A DNA stretch of 64,000 nt, from contig CM051021.1 of NCBI GenBank assembly GCA_027704905.1, positions 2,957,782 to 3,021,781 on the forward strand, given 5' to 3'. The translations under genes were made by a program, and so were the position numbers. Numbering within the stretch: position 1 is the stretch's first letter; each line of letters begins with the position of its first letter. Below, in pieces: positions 1 to 64,000 of the stretch. The DNA is from Muraenolepis orangiensis (lineage: Eukaryota > Chordata > Actinopteri > Gadiformes > Muraenolepididae). A model generated the notes under the pieces. The model did no database searches, was not told the origin of the DNA, and saw only the letters and a list, made by a program, of their open reading frames with translations.

Positions 1-1185
1 CCCTGATGAGATCTGAGTTCACAGTCCTGATGGCCTGTAGGGAGAAACTCTTCATCAGTCTCTCTGTTATTGCTGCGTGACTGCGGAGGCACACCAGACG
101 GCAGCAGCTGGAACAGTTCATTGTTGGTGTGGTGAGGATCTTTCATGATCCTACAGGCTCTGGTTCTGCACCCCCTGGTGTATAAGTCCTGCAGGGAGGG
201 GAGTGTAGTTCCTGTAGTGGGTTTGGCTGAACGCAATACTCTCTGCAGAGCCCTCCTGTTCTGAGCAGAGCTGTTGCCAAACCAGGCAGTGTTCTCTGTC
301 AGGAGGCTCTCGACAGATCCAGAGTAGAAGGATTGAAGGATCCTCAGGGAGACTGAATTTCTTCAGCGGCCTGAGGTGGTAAAGGCGCTGTCTTGTATTT
401 CTCACCAGAGTGTCTGTGTGTATGGTCCATGTCAGATCCTCTGTGATGTGGACTCCCAGGTATTTAAAGCTGCTCACCCATTCCTCAGTAGCCCCATTAA
501 TCCAAAGCTGCGTGTACGTCCTCAGTTGCTCTCCTAAAGTGCAAAATTATCCTGACACCAGAGTGACAGGTCTGCCACTTTCTCCAGGTAGGCCTTCTAA
601 TCTGTGTCGGATATCAGGCCCACCACCACTGTGTCGTCAGCAAACCTAATGATACAAACTTGGGGGCATCCTGTGTTCAGGGTGAGAGGGGTGGAGGTAT
701 GTCTGCCCACCCTGACCACCTGGGGCCTGGAGGTCACGAAGTCCAGGATCCAGGCACACACAGGGGGGGTGTTCAGTCCCAGTTCAATCAGCTTGTCAGC
801 CAGTCTGGTGGGGACTATGGTGTTGAAAGCTGAACTGTAATCAATGAACAGCGGTCTCACATAGCTCCCCTTCTGGCTGTCAAGGTGAGAACGTGGTATT
901 CAAAACCTGGGATACAACATCATCTGTGGATTTGTTTGGATTTGTAGTCATTCAATTAGGCTGGAGAGGCATTTTTGGGTCCAGGGACAATAGTGGATCT
1001 CTTGAAGCAGGTAGGAACCTGGCTAACCACTTAGCCAGCGAAAGATTGAATATAGAGGTGAACACTGGAGTTAGCTGGTTAGCACAGGTCTGTACTCGCA
1101 CAGATATGCCATCTGGGCTGCAGCTTTCCGTGTGTTCAAACACATCAGAGCCCTCCTCACGTTGTGCTCAGTCACAGTGGGCCAC
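1..1185 (-). mobile_element. L2-like non-LTR retrotransposon fragment (RT domain), left arm
   Basis: The reverse strand encodes broken pieces of a LINE reverse transcriptase. They include a 'LFIDYSSAFNTI' block, an 'FADDTVVVG' catalytic-type motif (a YxDD equivalent), and the 'FKYLGVHITEDLTW' block typical of the C-terminal side of fish L2/CR1-like ORF2. Frames are interrupted, so it is dead. The mirrored copy lies at 34484-35925, where the 3' end is visible. No endonuclease domain is attached here. Confidence 0.85.
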
Positions 1186-1391
1186 GACACAAAAACATAC
1201 TGACCACTTAGCATGATCACTTTACTAGTACTGAAGCAGTCTAAGTACAGCTAATAGCATATTGAAGCAAGATATGAATTTACTCAGACTATTCCAGATG
1301 AATCAAGCAGTTGAACACATACTGTGTGATTTCACAGGTCACATGTCTGTAATGGATGCTTTTTTGTTTTTTTTGTACTATAACAACTGAC

Positions 1392-16581
<15,190 letters not shown>

Positions 16582-16796
16582 CTGCTGATGAAATCACAGA
16601 TCAGAGAGCAGAGAACACAAACCAACCCAGAAATGACGGAGAATAGGAGAATCACAAAAATAGAGAGACAAGCTACTATACTATATTATCAGATATTTGG
16701 CGAATCTTAGAATCAATTCCAAACCAAGAAACTTCTTCACCGTGTTTGATAAGGTGTCATATACATATAATACATATAAAAATATTTAAATTAAAC

Positions 16797-16924
16797 TAAA
16801 TGCAAACTGGAGTGGGTCCAGGGAGTTGGGATTGAAAAGTTTGACATGACCAGTTTCTCCAGGCACTTCACTATGGGTATAAAAGCCACTGGACCATAAT
16901 CATCGAGGCCTGTTACCTTGGACT
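16797..16924 (-). mobile_element. L2-like LINE fragment at the inner end of the left arm
   Basis: The reverse strand reads a broken 'KCLEKLV ... LDPLQFAF' block, known from the fingers/palm region of L2/CR1-type reverse transcriptases. It is cut off by the assembly gap. The same fragment with more upstream sequence is at 18256-18560. Confidence 0.7.
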
Positions 16925-17924
16925 NNNNNNNNNNNNNNNNNNNNNNNNNNNNNNNNNNNNNNNNNNNNNNNNNNNNNNNNNNNNNNNNNNNNNNNNNNNN
17001 NNNNNNNNNNNNNNNNNNNNNNNNNNNNNNNNNNNNNNNNNNNNNNNNNNNNNNNNNNNNNNNNNNNNNNNNNNNNNNNNNNNNNNNNNNNNNNNNNNNN
17101 NNNNNNNNNNNNNNNNNNNNNNNNNNNNNNNNNNNNNNNNNNNNNNNNNNNNNNNNNNNNNNNNNNNNNNNNNNNNNNNNNNNNNNNNNNNNNNNNNNNN
17201 NNNNNNNNNNNNNNNNNNNNNNNNNNNNNNNNNNNNNNNNNNNNNNNNNNNNNNNNNNNNNNNNNNNNNNNNNNNNNNNNNNNNNNNNNNNNNNNNNNNN
17301 NNNNNNNNNNNNNNNNNNNNNNNNNNNNNNNNNNNNNNNNNNNNNNNNNNNNNNNNNNNNNNNNNNNNNNNNNNNNNNNNNNNNNNNNNNNNNNNNNNNN
17401 NNNNNNNNNNNNNNNNNNNNNNNNNNNNNNNNNNNNNNNNNNNNNNNNNNNNNNNNNNNNNNNNNNNNNNNNNNNNNNNNNNNNNNNNNNNNNNNNNNNN
17501 NNNNNNNNNNNNNNNNNNNNNNNNNNNNNNNNNNNNNNNNNNNNNNNNNNNNNNNNNNNNNNNNNNNNNNNNNNNNNNNNNNNNNNNNNNNNNNNNNNNN
17601 NNNNNNNNNNNNNNNNNNNNNNNNNNNNNNNNNNNNNNNNNNNNNNNNNNNNNNNNNNNNNNNNNNNNNNNNNNNNNNNNNNNNNNNNNNNNNNNNNNNN
17701 NNNNNNNNNNNNNNNNNNNNNNNNNNNNNNNNNNNNNNNNNNNNNNNNNNNNNNNNNNNNNNNNNNNNNNNNNNNNNNNNNNNNNNNNNNNNNNNNNNNN
17801 NNNNNNNNNNNNNNNNNNNNNNNNNNNNNNNNNNNNNNNNNNNNNNNNNNNNNNNNNNNNNNNNNNNNNNNNNNNNNNNNNNNNNNNNNNNNNNNNNNNN
17901 NNNNNNNNNNNNNNNNNNNNNNNN
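16925..17924. other. Assembly gap of exactly 1000 N
   Basis: A round-number N run, so its true length is probably unknown. It sits at the axis of the inverted duplication. The missing 5' half of SPAG17 could lie in it or elsewhere. Confidence 0.99.
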
Positions 17925-17939
17925 TTGCTATCTCCTTAG

Positions 17940-44585
<26,646 letters not shown>

Positions 44586-44715
44586 TGGAAGCTCCGCTGG
44601 GGAACAGGATGCCAACTGGTTGTTTTGGCGTACCCCACATGTGAAACAACTAGCAAGAAGAAAGGAAATACAGTGTTTCAAGTTGTCATGTTTGTCTTTT
44701 CAAGTTTACTTTATT

Positions 44716-44734
44716 AATAAATTGCATTAATAAA
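44716..44734 (+). terminator. Polyadenylation signals of SPAG17
   Basis: Two AATAAA hexamers at 44716-44721 and 44729-44734, about 130 bp after the SPAG17 stop. Confidence 0.75.
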
Positions 44735-44779
44735 CAACCCATGTTTGAGATTATTAAACACTGTTTAATTACAGTGACA

Positions 44780-45768
44780 AGCATGTAGTTCCTCTAACGG
44801 CCTCTAGGTGGGTCAGGGTAGAGACTAGCATGTAGTTCCTCTAACGGCCTATAGGTGGTTAACGATAGAGACTAGCATGTCAATCCTCTAACGGCCTCTA
44901 GGTGGCTCAGGGTAGAGACTAGGATGTAGTTCCTCTAGCTTCCTCTACGTGGTTCAGGGTAGAGACTAGCCTGTAGTTCCTCTAACGGCCTCTAGGTGGT
45001 TCAGGGTAGAGACTAGCATGTAGTTCCTCTAACGGCCTCTAGGTGGTTAACGATAGAGACTTGCATGTAGTTCCTCTAACGGCCTCTATGTGGTTAATGG
45101 TAGAGACTAGCATTTAATTCCTCTAACGGCCTCTAGGTGGTTAATGATAGAGACTAGCATGTAGTTCCTCTAACGGCCTCTAGGTAGTTAACGATAGAGA
45201 CTACCACGTAGTTCCTCTAACGGCCTCTAGGTGGTTAACGATAGAGACTTGCATGTAGTTCCTCTAACGGCCTCTAGGTGGTTAATGGTAGAGACTAGCA
45301 TTTAATTCCTCTAACGGCCTCTAGGTGGTTAATGATAGAGACTAGCATGTAGTTCCTCTAACGGCCTCTAGGTGGTTAACGATAGAGACTTGCATGTAGT
45401 TCCTCTAACGGCCTCTAGGTGGTTAATGATAGAGACGTGCATGTAGTTCCTCTAACGGCCTGGTGGTTAACGATAGAAACTTGCATGTAGTTCCTCTAAC
45501 AGCCTCTAGGTGGTTAATGGCAGAGACTAGCATTTAGTTCCTCTAACAGCCTCTAGGTGGTTAATGGTAGAGACTAGCATGTAGTTCCTCTAACAGCCTC
45601 TAGGTGGTTAATGGCAGAGACTAGCATTTAATTCCTCTAACGGCCTTTAGGTGGTTAATGGTAGAGACCAGCATGTAGTTCCTCTAACAGCCTCTAGGTG
45701 GTTAATGGCAGAGACTAGCATGTAGTTCCTCTAATGGCCTCTAGGTGGTTAATGGTAGAGACGGTCTA
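44780..45768. repeat. 47-bp minisatellite (about 21 units)
   Basis: Unit TCCTCTAACGGCCTCTAGGT plus GGTTAACGATAGAGACTTGC. It starts about 45 bp after the SPAG17 poly(A) signals. Two variant series (AACGATAGAG and AATGGTAGAG) alternate. Confidence 0.93.
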
Positions 45769-45799
45769 CAGAAGGTCCAGTTGTGATAGACACGGTTTG

Positions 45800-45925
45800 C
45801 CACTGGTATATCTATATAGATATAGATATACACATATATCTATATAGATATATATTTATATCTATATATATCTATATATAGATATATATATCTATATATA
45901 GATATATATAGATATATACACAGGT
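45800..45925. repeat. ATATAGATATA self-complementary tract
   Basis: Alternating TATATC/GATATA steps form long perfect inverted repeats, for example TCTATATATAGATATA. Confidence 0.9.
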
Positions 45926-46089
45926 AAGTATTCAACAGGTAGTGAGCAAGGGTTTGCAATTATATCAACAGGATAAATATATAAATGTATATACAGCAGG
46001 GATATACAGTTGTATCAACATTTGAAGATTAAATATATATACAGAAGGTCCAGTAAAAATGTATATTGATGGTGATAGGATATAGTGAG

Positions 46090-46397
46090 CAGAGTTCAGA
46101 GTTCGTACGGTGGGCAGCAGAGCCGGGGGGCAAGGTGGGAGGGCATCACAGTGTGCCCTACCACACTGTGATGCAGTTGGTGAGGATGCTTTCGATGGCA
46201 CACCGGTAACAGTTCACCAGAATCGGAGGGGACAGGTGGGTTTTCCTCAGTCTCCTCAGGAAGAAGAGACGCTGGTGAGCCTTCTTGACCAGTGAGGCAG
46301 TGTTAAGGGTCCAAGAGAGGTCCTCGGAGATGTCGACCCCCAGGAATTTGAAGCTGGAGACACGCTTGACCTCCATAAGCCCCCATAAGCTGTACAA
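46090..46397 (-). mobile_element. L2-like LINE fragment (RT C-terminal block)
   Basis: The - strand reads 'FKFLGVDISEDLSWTLNT' and then 'RLFFLRRLRK' and 'VNCYRCAIESILTNCITVW', the classic post-RT block of fish L2-like LINEs. It is open for 79 codons but is only a fragment, and a different copy from 34484-35925. Confidence 0.85.
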
Positions 46398-46399
46398 TA

Positions 46400-46640
46400 T
46401 ATTATAAACAACACTATATACTATACTCTGTCCTATACTATAAACAACACTATATACTATACTCTGTCCTATACTATAAACAACACTATATACTATACTC
46501 TGTCCTATACTATAAACAACACTATATACTATACTCTGTCCTATACTATAAACAACACTATATACTATACTCTGTCCTATACTATAAACAACACTATATA
46601 CTATACTCTGTCCTATACTATAAACAACATTATACTATAA
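46400..46640. repeat. 36-bp minisatellite (about 6-7 units)
   Basis: Unit CTATACTATAAACAACACTA plus TATACTATACTCTGTC, nearly perfect. Confidence 0.93.
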
Positions 46641-46854
46641 CAATACTGTACACAACAAAAATAACAATAAAGTGACAGATGGATGATGAATTGTGTAAAA
46701 AGCATTTTTAAAGTGCCAGTAGGGCAGCAGCATCATGAATACAGTGCAGCACAGTGAAGAACAGCCACCAGCCATTGACATGGCTACTTGCGGGCTCCAC
46801 CCGAAGACAAGGACACAGGTTGATGAGGAATCCGGTTCATCGCAATTGTGGTGG

Positions 46855-46972
46855 AGGCTGTTTTAACCTGTTGGCCTTGATTTACAAAGACCCACAGGTG
46901 TGCAGCCTCACCAGCCAATCAGTCCAATTCAGGTGAGGCTGCTTAAACCAGCCACCAACACACACACACTCC

Positions 46973-47045
<73 letters not shown>
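46855..47045 (+). repeat. Unexpanded copy of the 43200-43830 element, then (GT)n
   Basis: TTAACCTGTTGGCCTTGATT, ACCCACAGGTGTGCAGCCTC and CAGGTGAGGCTGCTTAAACC match the flanks and single unit of the 45-bp array at 43255-43800. (GT)n follows at 46979-47043. Confidence 0.8.
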
Positions 47046-47046
<1 letters not shown>

Positions 47047-47600
47047 AGATAGTGAACATTAACTATTTGACAGACCAACACACATGAAATATCTCTTATC
47101 CCCAATGTGTAAATATTAGCAATTTATATATGAAATAAGTTTAAACAGTGTTTGTGCCTTCAATGTAGAACAACTCCTCAGCGTTAAAACACATTCATTG
47201 TCTAGTAATGAAATAGCTGGTCAAATTTATGTTGAATCCAACTGGTTTGTGAAATAATCACATGTAAATCAAGGCCATTTTACAAATGCTTATCATATGC
47301 AAATGAACAGTTACCACCACCTACACAACCCCAAAGAGAAGCACTTATGGAATCATAATACCACTAATGCCTCCATTTCAGGTTATCTTGGAGTGTTTCT
47401 CAAGGTTTCAATAAAGTACATGGATGGTTTGGATGTGTGAGTCAAGTAAAACTACCCCAACAAGTAGCACTTACTAAATTAGTACAAGACAAGGCAATGC
47501 TCAAGTTAGGGTAATGATGATGACAAAGGGGGATTGTAAAGGGGGCGTCTCTCCCCCCCTCCAGAATCTGTCCCACCCGGTGATGGAGGCCATGTTTGAG
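47046..47600. other. Intergenic sequence without recognised features
   Basis: Between SPAG17 and the MHC gene. AT-rich with no coding or repeat family signal that I recognise. Confidence 0.6.
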
Positions 47601-47609
47601 AACATTACA

Positions 47610-47612
<3 letters not shown>

Positions 47613-47696
<84 letters not shown>
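47613..47696. repeat. (CT)n microsatellite
   Basis: About 84 bp of CT. Confidence 0.97.
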
Positions 47697-47700
<4 letters not shown>

Positions 47701-47756
47701 TCACACACCCATTTATTGTGTGTTTGTCGGAATTTATGATGTTCTGTCTGCCAAAC

Positions 47757-49558
47757 AGGTGAGGGTTCAGTTAGGGCTGGTAGACAGACAGGTGAGGGTT
47801 CAGTTAGGGCTGGTAGACAGACAGGTGAGGGTTCAGTTAGGGCTGGTAGACAGACAGGTGAGGGTTCAGTTAGGGCTGGTAGACAGACAGGTGAGGGTTC
47901 AGTAAGGGCTGGTAGACAGACAGGTGAGGGTTCAGTTAGGGCTGGTAGACAGACAGGTGAGGTTTCAGTAAGGGCTGGTAGACAGACAGGTGAGGGTTCA
48001 GTAAGGGCTGGTAGACAGACAGGTGAGGGTTCAGTTAGGGCTGGTAGACAGACAGGTGAGGGTTCAGTAAGGGCTGGTAGACAGACAGGTGAGGGTTCAG
48101 TTAGGGCTGGTAGACAGACAGGTGAGGGTTTAGTAAGGGCTAGTAGACAGACAGGTGAGGGTTCAGTAAGGGCTGGTAGACAGACAGGTGAGGGTTCAGT
48201 TAGGGCTGGTAGACAGACAGGTGAGGGTTCAGTTAGGGCTGGTAGACAGACAGGTGAGGGTTCAGTAAGGGCTGGTAGACAGACAGGTGAGGGTTCAGTA
48301 AGGGCTGGTAGACAGACAGGTGAGGGTTCAGTAAGGGCTGGTAGACAGACAGGTGAGGGTTCAGTTAGGGCTGGTAGACAGACAGGTGAGGGTTCAGTTA
48401 GGGCTGGTAGATAGACAGGTGAGGGTTCAGTAAGGGCTGGTAGACAGACAGGTGAGGGTTCAGTTAGGGCCGGTAGACAGACAGGTGAGGGTTCAGTAAG
48501 GGCTGGTAGACAGACAGGTGAGGGTTCAGTAAGGGCTGGTAGACAGACAGGTGAGGGTTCAGTTAGGGCTGGTAGACAGACAGGTGAGGGTTCAGTAAGG
48601 GCTGGTAGACAGACAGGTGAGGGTTCAGTTAGGGCTGGTAGACAGACAGGTGAGGGTTCAGTAAGGGCTGGTAGACAGACAGGTGAGGGTTCAGTTAGGG
48701 CTGGTAGACAGACAGGTGAGGGTTCAGTAAGGGCTGGTAGACAGACAGGTGAGGGTTCAGTTAGGGCTGGTAGACAGACAGGTGAGGGTTCAGTAAGGGC
48801 TGGTAGACAGACAGGTGAGGGTTCAGTTAGGGCTGGTAGACAGACAGGTGAGGGTTCAGTAAGGGCTGGTAGACAGACAGGTGAGGGTTCAGTAAGGGCT
48901 GGTAGACAGACAGGTGAGGATTCAGTAAGGGCTGGTAGACAGACAGGTGAGGGTTCAGTTAGGGCTAGTAGACAGACAGGTGAGGGTTCAGTTAGGGCTG
49001 GTAGACAGACAGGTGAGGGTTCAGTTAGGGCTAGTAGACAGACAGGTGAGGGTTCAGTAAGGGCTGGTAGACAGACAGGTGAGGGTTCAGTTAGGGCTGG
49101 TAGACAGACAGGTGAGGGTTCAGTTAGGGCTGGTAGACAGACAGGTGAGGGTTCAGTTAGGGCTGGTAGACAGACAGGTGAGGGTTCAGTAAGGGCTGGT
49201 AGACAGACAGGTGAGGGTTCAGTTAGGGCTGGTAGACAGACAGGTGAGGGTTCAGTAAGGGCTGGTAGACAGACAGGTGAGGGTTCAGTTAGGGCTGGTA
49301 GACAGACAGGTGAGGGTTCAGTAAGGGCTGGTAGACAGACAGGTGAGGGTTCAGTAAGGGCTGGTAGACAGACAGGTGAGGGTTCAGTTAGGGCTAGTAG
49401 ACAGACAGGTGAGGGTTCAGTTAGGGCTGGTAGACAGACAGGTGAGGGTTCAGTTAGGGCTAGTAGACAGACAGGTGAGGGTTCAGTAAGGGCTGGTAGA
49501 CAGACAGGTGAGGGTTCAGTTAGGGCTGGTAGACAGACAGGTGAGGGTTCAGTTAGGG

Positions 49559-49560
<2 letters not shown>
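47757..49560. repeat. 33-bp minisatellite, about 55 units
   Basis: Unit AGGTGAGGGTTCAGTTAGGG plus CTGGTAGACAGAC, with T/A variants (CAGTTAGGG or CAGTAAGGG) and GGCTAGTAG variants arranged in blocks. Because 33 is a multiple of 3, both strands are open for hundreds of codons, including a 720-codon frame on the - strand. Each unit contains GACAGGTGAGGG, a perfect vertebrate donor consensus. Confidence 0.96.

Positions 49561-49561
<1 letters not shown>

Positions 49562-49607
<46 letters not shown>
49562..49607. repeat. (CA)n microsatellite
   Basis: About 45 bp of CA closing the 33-bp array. AT-rich ACTGAACATTATATA repeats follow to about 49780. Confidence 0.95.
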
Positions 49608-49609
<2 letters not shown>

Positions 49610-49837
49610 CAGCTGAAAATCTGTGTTATTGGCGTAGATGTTTGAAAAAAAAAAAACTGAACATTATATATAACTGAACATAATAACTGAATATTATATA
49701 AAGCTGAACATTACATATAGCTGAACATTATATATAACTGAACATTATATATGACTAAACATAATACATAACTAAACTAAATTACATTGTAAGAACAATG
49801 AGTAAAGAGTAATATGACACTTGTTTGCGCTGGAGTT

Positions 49838-49888
49838 AGTTTAACTTTCTAGTCCCATGACGTCAGAGCCTTCTTGAGTTCCTATTGG
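49838..49888 (+). promoter_or_regulatory. MHC class I promoter: ISRE, X2/CRE and Y box
   Basis: AGTTTAACTTTC at 49838-49849 is ISRE-like, TGACGTCA at 49858-49865 matches the X2/CRE box, and ATTGG at 49884-49888 is a reversed CCAAT (Y box), 18 bp after X2. Order and spacing match the conserved interferon-responsive plus NLRC5/RFX-type SXY module upstream of vertebrate class I genes. The module lies about 160-210 bp upstream of the start codon. No clear TATA box is seen. Confidence 0.75.
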
Positions 49889-49970
49889 TCCTTGTCCTTC
49901 CTCAGCGTCTTGTCGACAGGCTTCCTGGTCCCCCCCATGCTGGAGTGTGAGTCTCGTCTGTTGATTTTCT

Positions 49971-50022
49971 CAATACATTACATTACTGTCATTTAGCAGA
50001 CGCTTGTATCCAAAGCGACTTC
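49971..50022 (+). repeat. Common teleost interspersed motif in the 5' leader
   Basis: CATTTAGCAGACGCTTGTAT followed by CCAAAGCGACTTCC is a sequence I know as very frequent in fish genomes. It lies between the promoter boxes and the start codon, so probably within or just before the 5' UTR. Confidence 0.6.
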
Positions 50023-50048
50023 CATCTCTTTCTTCTAGATGCATCGAT

Positions 50049-62404
<12,356 letters not shown>

Positions 62405-64000
62405 AGACTCTTCTCCCGTTCAGCTTAAGCAGCACAGAGTAGACTGCTGCTCATTTACAATCATTACAAACAGCCTTCAGCTAACTTCACATGCTGTGTG
62501 ATCTATTACAATAACATTCATATGTGCTTTGATTTTGAAATGAGTCATCAATTAGTCATAAACCTCCAATCTGTCACTTGGAAACGATGGCAACATCACC
62601 TTGCCTGTGGACGGCCATTCTGGTTTGGTTCCCGCCGCTTCACCTTGTAGCGTTTGAATCTATTTTGTTTTATAATATTTATGCTGTTTAAAATAATGTT
62701 TAAAGATTCATATCAATGTAGCACCCCTGAGAAGTGCATTGGTTTTATTCCGTTGTTATACAATGATATACATTTCATTTGAAATGTATATCAGTGGTTT
62801 ATTGTCATGTTCGTGTGCTTATTATGTGTTTGTAATGGTTTGAAATTAGTTTGATAAGGGACTTTTATTTTGAAGAGGTTCTGGACGGACGAGGAAGGGA
62901 AGCTCGCGTGAGGGGAGAGAAGGAAAAGCGTTTGACTAGTTAAAAAGTTAGGAATATTTGCTGTGAAAAACCAAATACGAGTTGTGTGTACTCATTTGAG
63001 TTTAAGTATTAATTCCGAAAGTTTAGTGTTACATTTCAGTAAATATATGATCGCTATTTTTGAGGATCATCTGCTGGCTATGTCGGACATTTAAGTTGGC
63101 AGTTGCTAGGCTACACCGGCCGTTTTTCTGAGACCATCGCATGTGAGTCAACGACGAGGGATACCTTTTCCACACCTGAGAGAAGACGGCGAGGAAAAAG
63201 GACTGAGAGTTAGCGGCGTGGACGGTCTTGGTATGAGGAGCACGCGGTGGAGGCAGTTTGTTAGCTTCACTCTCTCCAGACGCTGGATGTGCTGCGGTAG
63301 AGGGAACGGGCCTTAGTCCATCCACATGGCCAACTAAAGGGTACCCACACTGCCATTTCAAACCCCGGGTCTTCTTGGTTTGGTTTTATTGGCCACAGTG
63401 TTTTATTATGCAATTGAGTGTGTGTATTTTCTACGCTGATGCGATAGCCTCGTTTGGCTAAATAAATGTACTTTTACATTTAGTATTTGTGTTGAATATG
63501 GGTTTCTATTCAATTGAGCCTAGGTTGATGAGTAAACTAGTTAGTGGTGATGCAATCAAATGAGTTGACATTTGAGGGATACAGTATTTATCAAGCAGTA
63601 TTTTACATACATTCTTTGAGGTTTAACTCAAAGTGGGGGCTCACACTTTTGATACTGGTAAATGTAAGGGAGGTAGATTATATAGCGTTTAATAATAGCC
63701 ATTTCCATAGGCTATCCCAGGCCTCTTGGACACCCTGTGCGAAACAGCAACCCAATAGTGATACACCTGTTTACATTCAGTTTAGTGGGGTAGGTTACAT
63801 CAATGACTTGCAACCAAAATGCAATGTCACGAGCTTCCGCCATTTTGGTGGATAAACAAACATCAAACATGCCTGCCGTCGTAAACGCTCTCACAACAAA
63901 CATCCAATAGTCAGATTAATACACCAATCTGAGACACAACATAAAGGTTGATATACTGTATGTGGTTTGGACCCATACAGTTAAAAAGGTCTGAATTCTC
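62405..64000 (+). other. MHC 3' UTR and downstream flank, no further gene recognised
   Basis: The beginning should be 3' UTR. A candidate poly(A) signal AATAAA occurs at about 63461, but the true end cannot be fixed. Short open frames at 63029-63361 and 63544-63855 have no recognisable similarity. Confidence 0.5.

Noticed and set aside
47442..49604. 720-codon open frame on the - strand
   Set aside because: It is created by a 33-bp repeat whose period is a multiple of 3. The other strand is equally open, there is no start context or family similarity, and it begins in (CA)n.
63029..63855. Short frames downstream of the MHC gene
   Set aside because: No recognisable domain, splice structure or promoter; left unannotated as genes.

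Overview
The window is vertebrate, and specifically teleost, genomic DNA. Genes are split into short exons with GT-AG borders. The repeats are typical of fish: L2-, L1- and Tx1-like LINEs, a tRNA-derived SINE carrying the common fish 'CCCTTGAGCAAGG' core, and hAT-type elements. One gene is a fish U-lineage-like MHC class I gene. Simple repeats are extraordinarily dense, with long (CA/GT)n and (GA/CT)n tracts every 1-2 kb and more than a dozen minisatellites. That density next to an MHC class I gene would fit a cod-like (gadiform) genome, but this species-level guess is inference.

Layout. (1) Positions 1-16924 and 18395-35673 are two nearly identical arms in opposite orientation around a run of exactly 1000 N (16925-17924) plus about 470 bp of single-copy sequence. 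Both arms carry the same exons of SPAG17 (sperm-associated antigen 17, the PF6-type protein of the ciliary central pair). The right copy lies on the + strand and continues outside the arm to its stop codon at 44585. The left copy lies on the - strand and runs off the window start. Only the 3' half of the gene, about 1000 codons, is present; the 5' half is absent. The arms differ by point changes, repeat lengths, a 126-bp indel, and one gene-breaking lesion each: a 1-bp deletion in an exon of the right copy and a lost splice acceptor in the left copy. Either this is a young inverted duplication, or two haplotypes were joined head to head by the assembler. (2) 44586-49800 is intergenic and repeat-rich, and includes a 33-bp minisatellite of about 55 copies. 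(3) 49838-62404 holds an MHC class I heavy-chain gene on the + strand with a recognisable ISRE / X2 (CRE) / Y-box promoter and eight exons: leader, alpha-1, alpha-2, alpha-3, transmembrane and three short tail exons. Its introns contain a 1880-bp hAT-type element with a perfect 8-bp target duplication, and a decayed Tx1-like LINE that has lost its reverse transcriptase. (4) 62405-64000 holds 3' flank in which I recognise no further gene.

The two genes have no known functional link. SPAG17 builds motile cilia and sperm flagella; MHC class I presents peptides or acts as a non-classical ligand. The most interesting signals lie in how introns and repeats relate. Many SPAG17 introns have (AC)n just inside the donor and (GT)n just before the acceptor, an arrangement that can fold the intron. 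Several minisatellites are multiplied copies of the adjacent splice site. The MHC gene replaces several canonical peptide-anchor residues, suggesting a non-classical molecule. I did not find a wholly new biological system. No rRNA, tRNA gene, CRISPR array or intact mobile element was found.
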